Below the pieces are notes generated by a model. The model saw only the letters and a list, made by a program, of their open reading frames with translations. It was not told the DNA's origin and ran no database searches. Positions 1 through 8,151 of a DNA stretch of 12,694 nt are shown in pieces (positions within the stretch are counted from its first letter, which is position 1; each line of letters opens with the position of its first letter). Source of the DNA: Candidatus Kerfeldbacteria bacterium CG08_land_8_20_14_0_20_43_14. Lineage in GTDB: Bacteria > Patescibacteriota > Patescibacteriia > PEXW01. The position numbers and the translations under genes were made by a program. The stretch covers positions 1 to 12,694 of the forward strand of contig PEXW01000056.1 of the NCBI GenBank assembly GCA_002774575.1. The letters are read 5' to 3'.

Positions 1-737
1 TATTTATTATTCAAACCTACTGAAAGTATGGAATATTGAGGTTTGGTAACTTTCAAAAAATTCTCACTGCTGGCTGATTTGCTGCCATGATGAGAAACTT
101 TCAAAACCTCAACTTCACCCAACGCCTTGGCTTTAATCAAACTGGCTTCCACATCTTCAGGCGCGTCGCCAGTGAACAAAAAATCCTCCTGGCCGTAAGA
201 AATTTCCAAAACTATCGAGCTCTGGTTTAGGTCTTTGGAACTGAATTGATAATTTTTCGGCGGCCATAAAACTTTAGCGCGCACTTCTCCAAAATCCAAT
301 TCCTGGCCAGCCGCGGCTTTGATGACTGGAATATGGTTTTCAATAATTAAACTGCTTAAGCTTTTAAAAGTATTGGAAGTCCCCACAGCCCCAGTTATTA
401 AAATTTGTTTAACCCGATTAACTTTTAGCAAGCCAACTAAACCGGTAATGTGATCCGCGTCGGGATGCGAAATTACCATTAAATCAATGCTTTGATCGGT
501 TAAAGGTAATTTTTTGTCCACGGTTTTGATAAAATCCGCGTTGGGCCCGCCATCGATAATGATATTGGCATGATTGGGCGTGCGAATAATTATGCCATCG
601 CCCTGGCCCACATCCGCAAACCAAACTCGCAACTCTTTTGGCTCCAAACTTTGCCAATAGCCAATACCAAGACTGGTGAAAAAAATCACCAGACAAATGA
701 TGATAGCTTTTCGTTTAATCAAAAAAGATTTTGACAT
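1..737 (-). CDS. ComEC-type metallo-beta-lactamase-fold hydrolase, encoded separately (3' end outside window)
   Basis: I translated 245 residues from ATG 737 to the window edge, where the frame is still open. Residues about 10-28 form one hydrophobic anchor. The rest is a metallo-beta-lactamase fold of the ComEC C-terminal type: DVGQGDG at 42-48, the metal-binding HPDADH at 91-96, FTGDAPE with Asp191, and SHHGSKS at 215-221. In most bacteria this domain is the C-terminal third of ComEC, where it is proposed to act as a nuclease on the incoming DNA strand. Here it is its own gene, and its start lies 23 bp inside the end of the upstream comEC, so translation is probably coupled. The N-terminal anchor would place the catalytic domain on the outer face of the membrane. 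All the visible metal ligands are present, so it is probably active. Its biochemical substrate remains inferred. Confidence 0.85.
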   Translation of the reverse strand, partial: MSKSFLIKRKAIIICLVIFFTSLGIGYWQSLEPKELRVWFADVGQGDGIIIRTPNHANIIIDGGPNADFIKTVDKKLPLTDQSIDLMVISHPDADHITGLVGLLKVNRVKQILITGAVGTSNTFKSLSSLIIENHIPVIKAAAGQELDFGEVRAKVLWPPKNYQFSSKDLNQSSIVLEISYGQEDFLFTGDAPEDVEASLIKAKALGEVEVLKVSHHGSKSASSENFLKVTKPQYSILSVGLNNK

Positions 738-2103
738 GCTTTTTAAAAATTAGACTCAAAATTACAAGGCAAAACAAGCTTAATAAAATTGCCAGCCAGC
801 TTGGCAAAATCAGGTTGGCACCTGGCAGCCGCGCGGCAAAATCCGAGGCCAACTCAACAAACCTTAATAAAGCCCAGGTGCTTAGCCCGATAAATTGAGC
901 TAACGGCGCAAAAATGAAATTGACCAGGCCGACAAAAATCGCTAAGCCCATAATCCAAGGTACCAATGGCACAACTACTACATTCACCAAAGGACCAATA
1001 ATGGAAATTTGCTGAAAATTAATTAAGGATATTGCCAAGGTGCCGAAGGTGGCGCCCAGGGTCGCGGCTAAAACTGATTTTAAAATTTTAGGCAGGAAAT
1101 TTAGCTGATTTTCCAAAATCTGGCTAAAGGCAATTAAGCCAAAAGTCGCGCCAAAAGAAAGCTGAAAACCTTTGCTGTCATAAAGCAGGCTGGGATTGAA
1201 AATCAATAAAATTATGCCCGCGGCAAACAATAGGTTAATACCCGAAGCCAGCCTGCCCAACCTTTGAATTATTAAAACCAATATGGCCATGATTGCGGCG
1301 CGTAAGATTGAAGCTTCGCCGCCGGTTAAAATCACAAAGGCAAAAATCAGCGCGGAAATTAAAAAAATCCTTAAGGTTTTGGAAAAGTACTTTTGAAAAA
1401 TGAAAGTGACAAAAACCAAAATTATGGAAAGGTTTGAGCCGGAAACGGCGATAATATGACTTAAACCGACTTTTCTAAAGTTATCAAGATCAATTTTTGA
1501 AAAATTTGAAGTGTCGCCCGTGGTCATACCCGCGGCTAGGCTGGCCTCTCGAAGCGGCAAGAGTTTTTGTAAACTTCCGGAAAAGGCCTGGCCAGCCTGG
1601 TAAAAAAATTTTTTTAGATTGATTTTGCCGGTGATTATTTTTTTAATTTCTGGCTGCAGGCATTCGCCGGAAATTCGATATTGCCGGATCTTACTTGCAG
1701 ATAATTTCGGCACAGCAATCTGCTTACAAAAAATTTCCAGTCTATCCCCTATCTTAATTGTTTGATTAGCGATTGACACTAATATATTCTGACTTTGAGT
1801 TTTAATTATAAAATTTTGCCGATTAAAATTTTCATCTAAAATATTGTCGACCTTTCCAGCTATTAAATAGTTGCTTGCCAGTAAAGGTTTGCAATCCAAA
1901 AAAGTCTGGGTTTTAAATATACTCAAACTTAAAAGTATTAAAATAAACAAAAGCCCTTTTATGCCAGCCTGCCAGAAATAAATAAGTAAAACCGCCAGCC
2001 CAGTCCAAAAAAATTTTAGCCACATTGAAACACCCGGATAAACCAGGCTTATTCCGGCACAAATTGAAAAAGTTGTAATAAAAAGCCAGCGAGAAGGAGT
2101 CAT
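715..2103 (-). CDS. comEC: ComEC/Rec2-family DNA-uptake channel protein lacking the C-terminal hydrolase domain
   Basis: This 462-residue polytopic protein has the ComEC layout: N-terminal hydrophobic helices (about 8-60), a soluble beta-rich segment at about 65-150 (DUF4131/OB-like), then the multi-helix Competence domain. Family signatures visible there are GLSHIIAVSGSNLS, ILRAAIMAIL and KGFQLSFGATFGLIAFS. ComEC carries single-stranded DNA across the cytoplasmic membrane during natural transformation. Full-length homologues run to about 700-800 residues; this one stops after the channel, and the missing hydrolase domain is the next gene, which overlaps it by 23 bp. ATG 2103 is the start that gives the full first helix. 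Only a weak GCAGG precedes it. No separate promoter is obvious upstream. Channel identity is firm; functional competence in this organism is inferred. Confidence 0.9.
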   Translation of the reverse strand: MTPSRWLFITTFSICAGISLVYPGVSMWLKFFWTGLAVLLIYFWQAGIKGLLFILILLSLSIFKTQTFLDCKPLLASNYLIAGKVDNILDENFNRQNFIIKTQSQNILVSIANQTIKIGDRLEIFCKQIAVPKLSASKIRQYRISGECLQPEIKKIITGKINLKKFFYQAGQAFSGSLQKLLPLREASLAAGMTTGDTSNFSKIDLDNFRKVGLSHIIAVSGSNLSIILVFVTFIFQKYFSKTLRIFLISALIFAFVILTGGEASILRAAIMAILVLIIQRLGRLASGINLLFAAGIILLIFNPSLLYDSKGFQLSFGATFGLIAFSQILENQLNFLPKILKSVLAATLGATFGTLAISLINFQQISIIGPLVNVVVVPLVPWIMGLAIFVGLVNFIFAPLAQFIGLSTWALLRFVELASDFAARLPGANLILPSWLAILLSLFCLVILSLIFKKHVKIFFD

Positions 2104-2155
2104 AACCTGCTCGTCCGCTTGTCATAACTAGGATATTTTATTTTTTGAAAAAAGT

Positions 2156-2183
2156 AAAGCCCCATTTAAACGAATGGGGCTTT
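2156..2183 (-). terminator. Intrinsic terminator after glmS
   Basis: A perfect 11-bp stem (AAAGCCCCATT at 2156-2166 with its complement at 2173-2183) closes a 6-nt loop. Read on the minus strand, it starts about 10 nt after the glmS stop and is followed by ACTTTTTTC. It separates glmS from comEC. Confidence 0.85.
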
Positions 2184-2192
2184 TAAAGGTGC

Positions 2193-4055
2193 TTAACCCA
2201 CAGTGACTGCTTTGGCTAAATTTCGGGGTTTATCCACATTATAACCGCGTTCAACACCAAGATAATAAGCCAGGAGCTGAAAAACCACGGCGGCGGGAAT
2301 CGTAGCCAAGTGAGATGGTAAATCCGGAATAATTATTGATTTATCGACCAGTTTCTGCATTTCTTCATCGCCATTAGTACAAATACCAATAACGAAAGCT
2401 CCCCTGGCTTGAATTTCCATAATGTTTTGAATTACGGCTCCACGCAGACCGTCTTTGGCAGCAACCACAATTACGGGGAATTTCGGTTTGATTAAAGCTA
2501 TCGGCCCGTGCTTCATTTCCCCGGCTAATTCCGGTACCGCGGCAATATAAGCCACTTCGGTCATTTTTAAAGCCCCTTCCAAAATCGTTGCGTAATGGTA
2601 TCCGCGCCCCAACAGCATTAGTGCCGATTGGTCAACCATACTCTTGGCCAGAGTTTGAATTTCATCTGCTTGCTGAAAAATTAATTCCAGGCAGCCAGGT
2701 ACGGCCAAAATCTGATTGGCAAAAGTTATGCACTCATCGCGGGTCATGTTTTTATGCCTGCCCAAAAGCAAAGTCAGCATTGCTTCGGATAAAACCATTG
2801 CTGTGAAAGCTTTGGTTGAAGCTACGCCAATTTCCGGCCCGACTCTTAAGTATGTCCCGGCCTTGGTCATTCGGGCTATTTTTGAGCCAACCACATTGAC
2901 AATCCCCAGGCACATAACGCCTTTGGCCTGAATTTCTTCAATCGCCAGTTGTAAATCACGAGTTTCTCCAGATTGGGAAATTACAAAGGCTACTGTCTTA
3001 TCCGGTTGACAGCCCGCTAAAATATTGTGAGAGCCAACTTCTGAAGCTTGAACTGCCTGAGCTCTGACATTTAAATAGTTCTTAAACATCCACGCGCCGA
3101 GCATTGCAGCTCGGTAAGAAGTACCTGAACCGATGAAAAAAAATTGATCACAAGCAAGCAATTGAGGCAATACCGGTTCAACTCCGCCTAACCGTATAAA
3201 CGGCTCGTGGGTAAAAACCCGGCCAGCAATAGTTTCTCCAAGTTTGCAAGGCTGCTCATAAATTTCTTTCAGCATGAAATGAGGAAAGCCTTCGTGTTTC
3301 AATTCTTCTTCCGTGCCTTCAAAGATGATGGGATTGATCTTGATTTTTTCATCAGCAAAGGACAACTCTTCGGCCTTACCGTTTTCTATGAAAACGATTT
3401 GTCCGTCTTCAATGTCTTTACCATTACGAGCGTATTTAATAATCGGCAATGGCGATGATGCGACCATAAAGCAGCTAGGCTTAACTTCGGCGTAGACCAA
3501 AGGACTGCCCTTTTTGACCGCAACTTGAAGTGTCGGATGATCGGCATGCATAATAAGCAGGGAGAAAGCACCCTGGAGTTGATTGACTGCTTTGATTATG
3601 GCCGACCTTATGTTACCACCATTCTGCTTCTGCATATCTTCTATTAAGTGCGCGATCAATTCTGAATCGGTTTCGGATTTAATTATGTGGCCCCGAGCCA
3701 ATAAAAAATCCTTGAGCTCCCGATAATTTTCAATGGTTCCATTGTGAACTAGGGCGATTTTTCTGGTGCAGTCTGTTTGAGGATGAGCATTAATGTCGCT
3801 CGGCTCGCCATTCGTTGCCCAACGATTATGGCCAATTGCATTACGGGAACTACAAAAATCAACGCGCATTACCCGTTCAACAAACCAATCAAACTCCTGA
3901 TCATCGGGCTTTTTATGTTTAACAATTATTATGCCCCCTTCAGTATTAGCTCCAATACCCCAAGAGTCATAGCCTCTGTACTCCTGCTTCTCAACACCCT
4001 CAAGCACAATAGGCACTGCATATTCGTCACCAACATAACCAACAATTCCACACAT
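2193..4055 (-). CDS. glmS: Glutamine--fructose-6-phosphate aminotransferase (isomerizing)
   Basis: GlmS converts fructose-6-phosphate and glutamine to glucosamine-6-phosphate, the entry to UDP-GlcNAc and peptidoglycan. At 620 residues it is normal in size. The class II glutaminase domain starts MCGIVGYVG with catalytic Cys2 after Met removal, then EYRGYD, NRWAT at 77-81, VHNGTIEN at 103-110 and SETDSE. Two SIS domains follow: FIGSGTSYRAA, ISQSGETRD and GVASTKAFT in the first; GRGYHYATILEGALK and ELAGEMKHGPI in the second. The C-terminus KPRNLAKAVTVG is the classical GlmS tail that closes the sugar site. The start is fixed by the N-terminal Cys requirement and by AGGA 5 nt upstream. Some usually conserved glutaminase positions differ (Trp32, Asn77, Asn82; see findings). 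The leader is under 100 nt and shows no glmS-ribozyme-like length. Confidence 0.97.
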   Translation of the reverse strand: MCGIVGYVGDEYAVPIVLEGVEKQEYRGYDSWGIGANTEGGIIIVKHKKPDDQEFDWFVERVMRVDFCSSRNAIGHNRWATNGEPSDINAHPQTDCTRKIALVHNGTIENYRELKDFLLARGHIIKSETDSELIAHLIEDMQKQNGGNIRSAIIKAVNQLQGAFSLLIMHADHPTLQVAVKKGSPLVYAEVKPSCFMVASSPLPIIKYARNGKDIEDGQIVFIENGKAEELSFADEKIKINPIIFEGTEEELKHEGFPHFMLKEIYEQPCKLGETIAGRVFTHEPFIRLGGVEPVLPQLLACDQFFFIGSGTSYRAAMLGAWMFKNYLNVRAQAVQASEVGSHNILAGCQPDKTVAFVISQSGETRDLQLAIEEIQAKGVMCLGIVNVVGSKIARMTKAGTYLRVGPEIGVASTKAFTAMVLSEAMLTLLLGRHKNMTRDECITFANQILAVPGCLELIFQQADEIQTLAKSMVDQSALMLLGRGYHYATILEGALKMTEVAYIAAVPELAGEMKHGPIALIKPKFPVIVVAAKDGLRGAVIQNIMEIQARGAFVIGICTNGDEEMQKLVDKSIIIPDLPSHLATIPAAVVFQLLAYYLGVERGYNVDKPRNLAKAVTVG

Positions 4056-4116
4056 TGGTTTTCCTGCCTTTCTTTATGTTTTCAAAGAATTTTCGTATTT
4101 TTGTTTACATTAAAAC

Positions 4117-4145
4117 ACCTTACTCCATAATAAGCCGTTGGTCAA
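4117..4145 (-). promoter_or_regulatory. Weak candidate promoter for glmS
   Basis: On the minus strand, directly after the prfB stop, TTGACC (4145-4140) is followed at 17 nt by TAAGGT (4122-4117). The -35 box is good and the -10 box poor. The gap between prfB and glmS is only 94 nt and I see no terminator in it, so read-through from prfB is equally possible. Confidence 0.35.
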
Positions 4146-4149
4146 AAAA

Positions 4150-5248
4150 CTATTTGCTTTTACCGGTTGACCAGCGCAAATACCCTTCCACAAATTTATC
4201 CAGATTACCGTTCAATACTTCATCTGGCTGGTGGCTTTCGACTTCAGTGCGATGATCTTTGACTAACTTATAAGGCTGCAAAACATAACTGCGGATTTGG
4301 TTGCCCCAGGCCGCTTCGCTGTAAGCCCCGCGCAATTCCTGTTTTTCAGCTTGCAACTTGTTGAAGGAAATTTGGTGAAGCTTGGCGCGCAAAATTTTCA
4401 TGGCGGTTTCCTTGTTTTGCTTTTGCGACCTTTCATTCTGACAAGTTACCACGATATTGGTGGGCAGATGGACAATTCTTACTGCCGAATATGTGGTTTG
4501 CACGCTCTGACCGCCATGGCCGGACGATAAGAAGGTGTCAATGCGCAAATCTTTTTCGTCAATCGGAGCTTCTTCCACTTCGTCAAATTCAGGCAGAACT
4601 TCCACCAAAGCAAAAGAAGTATGGCGCATTTTTTCCGCGTCATAAGGCGAAATTCTGACCAAACGATGAACGCCTGCTTCAGATTTTAAATAGCCATAAA
4701 CATAACGGCCTTGCACAATCACCGTCGCGCTTTTCACTCCAGCTTCCTGGCCGCGGGTTTCGTCAACCACTTTTACTGACCAGGCTTTTTTTTCGCAATA
4801 ACGCAAAAACATTCTTAGTAACATTTCCGCCCAATCCTGGGCATCCACTCCGCCAGTACCGGCATGGACAGCGAAAATAGCATTTTTTTCATCGTATTTA
4901 TCCGACAACAAAACCTGAAATTCCAATTTCTCAAATCGCTGTTTTAATTCCAAATATTTTTTTTCAATCTCGGCCTGCAAATCCGCTTCGGCTTTTGCCT
5001 CTTGAGCGAATTGCGAAAGGTCTTCCAGATATTTGCGCAAATCCGTCCAAGCTTTTATTTCATTTCGCATTTCTTCGGCTTGCTGACTGACTGCTTTGGC
5101 TTTTTTAGTATCTGACCAAAAATCCGGCTGGCTCATTCGGTCATCAAGTTCCATCAATTTTTGTTTTCTTTGTTCTAGGTCAAAGTAACCTCCAAGTCGA
5201 ATCTAGCTTCGCCTGGAGGTCTTGAATTTGATTAAGGGCTGGGGGCAT
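4150..5248 (-). CDS. prfB: Peptide chain release factor 2, expressed by +1 programmed frameshift
   Basis: RF2 ends translation at UAA and UGA. The zero frame starts at ATG 5248 and reads 22 codons to CTT TGA; slipping +1 on CTT continues as GAC CTA GAA and runs to TAG at 4150, giving 365 residues, the length of E. coli RF2. Joined numbering places the codon-recognition tripeptide at 200-202 (SPY instead of SPF), MRHTSF shortly after, and the GGQ peptidyl-hydrolysis motif at 245-247 within SGHGGQSVQ. N-terminal helices (about 25-120) are typical. An annotation that ignores the frameshift would start at TTG 5157 and lose the first 30 residues. The only prfB promoter I see places the transcription start at or next to the ATG. 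The gene is divergent from glnA. Confidence 0.97.
5179..5193 (-). promoter_or_regulatory. RF2 +1 programmed frameshift site
   Basis: On the minus strand the site reads GGAGG TTA CTT TGA C: an internal Shine-Dalgarno-like GGAGG (5193-5189), 3 nt, slippery CTT (5185-5183), then UGA (5182-5180) followed by C. This matches the E. coli prfB site (AGGGGG, 3 nt, CUU UGA C). When RF2 is scarce, slow UGA recognition lets the ribosome slip +1 and make RF2, which is autoregulation. The downstream frame is coding from GAC 5181 onward. Confidence 0.96.
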
Positions 5249-5254
5249 GACTGA

Positions 5255-5284
5255 AGTTTAGCCGAAATTGGCGAAAAAAGCCAA
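5255..5284 (-). promoter_or_regulatory. Candidate prfB promoter giving a leaderless start
   Basis: TTGGCT (5284-5279), an 18-nt spacer and TAAACT (5260-5255) lie on the minus strand. Six nucleotides separate the -10 box from ATG 5248, so the predicted +1 falls on the A of the start codon. No Shine-Dalgarno sequence is present before the ATG, which fits a leaderless mRNA. Confidence 0.5.
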
Positions 5285-5298
5285 GTTTTTGAGATTAT

Positions 5299-5326
5299 TT
5301 GACCCAGCCTGGCAATTTGCTAAACT
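5299..5326 (+). promoter_or_regulatory. Candidate glnA promoter with extended -10
   Basis: TTGACC (5299-5304), a 16-nt spacer and TGCTAAACT (5318-5326) form a promoter with a TGn extended -10. The predicted start near 5333 leaves a leader of about 135 nt before the GTG. That leader is A-rich; I recognised no riboswitch in it. An additional weaker -10-like TATAAA lies near 5440. Confidence 0.5.
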
Positions 5327-5467
5327 GGTGTCAATCAGCTAAAAGGCAAAAATCTCAAAAATAAAACCTCTTTCGCAAAAACCTTATTCAGGAGACGAAA
5401 GGAAAATTGTATTTTTAAAAATTCGAAAATAACTAAACTATAAACCATAAACCAAAAGGGGTGACAG

Positions 5468-6799
5468 GTGAAAAAACACTTTGTTCTGCCTGAAAAATTA
5501 CGGCAACAGATGTCTGGCATTAAGCATTTTCGGCTGATTTTCTCCAATGTCATCGGCGACATAAAGGAAATGGGCATTGACGCCGCGGAAATTATTGATG
5601 TATTGGAATCTGGCCAAGGCTTTGACGGTTCATCAATTGAAGGCTTTGTCCGCCTGGAAGAATCTGACTTAATGGCGTTTCCTAGTTTGGGATCCTTCAG
5701 AGTCCTCCCGGCTTCCGTATCCGGGATCAACCAGCCGGTTGGCATTTTTTTCTGTAATATCCGAACCACCGATGGCAGGCCCTTTCCGGGTGATCCGCGG
5801 CAATGCCTGAAAAGAGCCCTTAAAAAGGCTCGGCGGTTGGGCTACACTTTTAATGTCGGTCCAGAAATTGAATTTTTCATCTTTAAAGACAAAGATTCGC
5901 CCTTCCCGCTTGACCGGCAAGGCTACTTTGACGCCAGCTGCGAAGGTCCCGGCAAAATCCTGGGGGAAATCGTTGATGTGCTGACACAAATCGGCATTCG
6001 CGGGGAATGCGCTCACCACGAAGTCGCGCCCAGCCAGTTTGAAATTGATGTTAAATACCGAGATGTCTTAACCATGGCCGACCAGGTCATGCTTATCCGC
6101 TGGGTAACCAAGAGAGTTGCGGAAAAATACGGTTTATATGCGACTTTTCTGCCCAAACCTATCTTTGGTGAAAATGGCTCTGGTATGCACACTCACATGT
6201 CGCTTTTTAAAGGAGACCGCAACGCCTTCTTCAGTCCTACTGGAAACTATAACCTTTCGAGAATTGCCCAATACTTTATTGGCGGCTTAATGCGATTCGT
6301 CCAGGAATTCTGCCTGGTCACCAACCAAACAGTAAATTCCTACAAACGAATTGTCCCTGGTTATGAAGCGCCATGTTATATTTCTGTTGGCAGCCGCAAC
6401 CGTTCGTCCTTAATCCGGGTTCCAGGATATCGCCAGGGCAAAGAAGAATCCACTCGTATTGAACTTCGCAACCCAGATCCTGCTTGCAACCCCTACCTGG
6501 CTTTTGCCGTAATGCTGTCTGCGGGTCTGGAGGGCATCAACCAAAAAATGCGCCCGGACAAGCCTATTGAAGAAAACATTTTTGAAATGTCACCTGGCAA
6601 TCGCAGAAGAAACCACATTAAAATACTCCCTGGTTCATTAAAAGAGGCAATCGAGTTTGCTGAAAACAGCCACTTTCTTAAGCAAGCCCTGGGCCCGCAT
6701 ATTTTTACTGCTCTTTTAAACAACAAACGAACTGAATGGGAAGATTACCGTACCCATGTCAGTGAATGGGAAATCGAGCATCTAATGGAACGCTATTGA
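5468..6799 (+). CDS. glnA: Glutamine synthetase, type I (GSI-alpha-like)
   Basis: Forms glutamine from glutamate, ammonia and ATP in a dodecamer. The 443-residue length is that of the short GSI-alpha form. Active-site signatures in order: GFDGSSIEGF at 51-60 (Asp53 region from the neighbouring subunit), GPEIEFFIF with Glu133/Glu135, HHEVAPSQFEID with Glu185/Glu192, NGSGMHTHMSLF with His241, NSYKRIVPGYEAP with Arg294 and flap Glu300, and RIELRNPDPACNPYLA. The segment EGFVRLEESD keeps Arg62, the position linked to glutamine feedback in the Bacillus enzyme. The start is GTG 5468: an in-frame TGA lies just upstream, and AAGGGGTGA gives the best Shine-Dalgarno sequence in the window. It feeds GlmS, whose nitrogen donor is glutamine, but the two are separate transcription units. 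Confidence 0.96.
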   Translation: MKKHFVLPEKLRQQMSGIKHFRLIFSNVIGDIKEMGIDAAEIIDVLESGQGFDGSSIEGFVRLEESDLMAFPSLGSFRVLPASVSGINQPVGIFFCNIRTTDGRPFPGDPRQCLKRALKKARRLGYTFNVGPEIEFFIFKDKDSPFPLDRQGYFDASCEGPGKILGEIVDVLTQIGIRGECAHHEVAPSQFEIDVKYRDVLTMADQVMLIRWVTKRVAEKYGLYATFLPKPIFGENGSGMHTHMSLFKGDRNAFFSPTGNYNLSRIAQYFIGGLMRFVQEFCLVTNQTVNSYKRIVPGYEAPCYISVGSRNRSSLIRVPGYRQGKEESTRIELRNPDPACNPYLAFAVMLSAGLEGINQKMRPDKPIEENIFEMSPGNRRRNHIKILPGSLKEAIEFAENSHFLKQALGPHIFTALLNNKRTEWEDYRTHVSEWEIEHLMERY

Positions 6800-6809
6800 T
6801 TTCTTTCAA

Positions 6810-6842
6810 AACCCCGGATTTTTATTTCCGGGGTTATTTTAT
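6810..6842 (+). terminator. Terminator between glnA and the convergent protease gene
   Basis: A perfect 9-bp stem, AACCCCGGA (6810-6818) with TCCGGGGTT (6827-6835), has an 8-nt loop and is followed by ATTTTATTT. It starts 11 nt after the glnA stop. The opposite strand carries a shorter TTTTG tail directly past the protease stop, so it probably acts in both directions. Confidence 0.85.
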
Positions 6843-8072
6843 TTATTGTTTATATTCTTGCAAAGTTGCGGTTACGGTTTTTTCTTTGCCGCCACTTAAA
6901 ACTTTTAAAGCAACCTTGTCGCCTGGCGAATTTTTTTGAATTTCAGTGGCTAAGCTATGACTGGAATCCAGCTTGACGCCATCAATCTCTAAAATAATAT
7001 CATTGGCTTTCAGGCCAGCCTTATCCGCCGGACTGCCGGAAACAACCGCCGGTTCATTTTGGCTGGTGCCGCTTTGGATTAAAACGCCGTAATTTACCGG
7101 CAGCTTGTCTTGAGTTTGAACTTCAGTGGTTATTTGTATGTACCTAATGCCCAAAAAGGGTCTGACGATTTTACCGGTTTTTTGCACGCTTTCAAAAACT
7201 TGCTGGGCTTGGTTGCCGGGAATGGCAAAACCGATTAATTGGCCTTCCTGGCTGACCGCAGTATTCACGCCGATGACCTGGCCTTCCAGATTGACTAAGG
7301 GCCCGCCAGAATTGCCGGGATTTATGGCCGCGTCAGTTTGGATAACATCAATCAAGGTTTCGCTGGAGCTGCCATCGCCCGCGGTCACATCCCTGGCCAA
7401 GCCGGAAACAATGCCTTTGGTTACAGTGTTTTGATATTGTCCCAAAGCATTCCCAATGGCAATAACCGTCTGACCGATTTGCAAAGTATTTGAATTGCCG
7501 AAAACCACTGGGGTCAAACCGCTGACCTCAATTTTAACAATGGCCAAATCATTTACCGGATCGGTTGCCACGACTTTGGCTTTATAAGTCTTGCCATCAT
7601 TGGTAACTACGGAATATTCAGCCTGTGTATCACTAACCACATGCTTGTTGGTCATAATATAACCGTCAGCGGTGAGAATAAAACCAGAACCTCCGCCAAC
7701 TTGCTGCAAACCCTGGGAAGGCGAACTGCTTTGGGGGCCAAAAAAGAAACTATATGGCCCGCTTTGATTATAAATTTTGCTTAAGTCTTTACTGATAATA
7801 ATGCTCACCACAGAAGGTTGAACTTGCTTGACCACATCCGTGGTTTGAGACTCCTCTTTGACTGACACGGTGGAAACATTAGCAGTAGAGGCCGTAGTGG
7901 CTGAAGAAAACCATTTGCTGAAATTCCCTGATACCAGTAAACCGCCGACAAAGCCGCCAACAGTCCCTAAAACCAAACTCAAAAGCACGGCCACGACCAG
8001 GGTGCGAAAATTTACCCGGCGCTGGGGGTCTGGGCTGGGGTTTGATTTTGGCGGTTGGGTGGAAATATTCAT
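6843..8072 (-). CDS. HtrA/DegP-family membrane-anchored serine protease with PDZ domain
   Basis: Counting from ATG 8072 the protein has 409 residues. It has a short cytoplasmic Pro-rich tail (1-22), one transmembrane helix (about 24-48), a Ser/Thr-rich linker, a trypsin-like protease domain and one PDZ domain (about 305-405). The triad is visible: His144 in TNKHVV, Asp175 in NDLAIVK and Ser255 in GNSGGPL. The PDZ starts RPFLGIR and contains SPADKAGLKANDIILEIDG. This is the DegS/HtrA single-anchor layout for quality control of exported proteins. The frame extends upstream to TTG 8123, but a TGCTATAAT extended -10 occupies 8131-8123, so the RNA would begin near 8116 and cannot include that codon; ATG 8072 is preferred. 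A weak AAAAAGA precedes it. Confidence 0.93.
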   Translation of the reverse strand: MNISTQPPKSNPSPDPQRRVNFRTLVVAVLLSLVLGTVGGFVGGLLVSGNFSKWFSSATTASTANVSTVSVKEESQTTDVVKQVQPSVVSIIISKDLSKIYNQSGPYSFFFGPQSSSPSQGLQQVGGGSGFILTADGYIMTNKHVVSDTQAEYSVVTNDGKTYKAKVVATDPVNDLAIVKIEVSGLTPVVFGNSNTLQIGQTVIAIGNALGQYQNTVTKGIVSGLARDVTAGDGSSSETLIDVIQTDAAINPGNSGGPLVNLEGQVIGVNTAVSQEGQLIGFAIPGNQAQQVFESVQKTGKIVRPFLGIRYIQITTEVQTQDKLPVNYGVLIQSGTSQNEPAVVSGSPADKAGLKANDIILEIDGVKLDSSHSLATEIQKNSPGDKVALKVLSGGKEKTVTATLQEYKQ

Positions 8073-8122
8073 AAGTAATCTTTTTATTAATACAAAATAA
8101 CAATCAAAAAATTTCGTTAACA

Positions 8123-8131
8123 ATTATAGCA
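8123..8131 (-). promoter_or_regulatory. Extended -10 promoter for the HtrA-like gene
   Basis: Minus-strand TGCTATAAT is a full-consensus -10 with the TGn extension. No good -35 hexamer is found 16-18 nt upstream, as is common for extended -10 promoters. The predicted leader is about 44 nt to ATG 8072. Confidence 0.7.
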
Positions 8132-8151
8132 TATCTTGCTGAAAAATAACT

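Noticed and set aside
4056..4149. glmS ribozyme upstream of glmS
   Set aside because: Only 94 nt separate prfB and glmS, and the segment is AT-rich without the required conserved core.
5157..5157. TTG 5157 as the prfB start
   Set aside because: The +1 frameshift site and the matching upstream 22 codons restore the family length of 365 residues.
5335..6019. Minus-strand frames opposite glnA
   Set aside because: They are antisense shadows of a clearly coding glutamine synthetase, with no start signals.
8073..8123. Seventeen-residue N-terminal extension of the HtrA protein
   Set aside because: The TTG start lies in the -10 box of its own promoter, and the extension is unlike an HtrA N-terminus.
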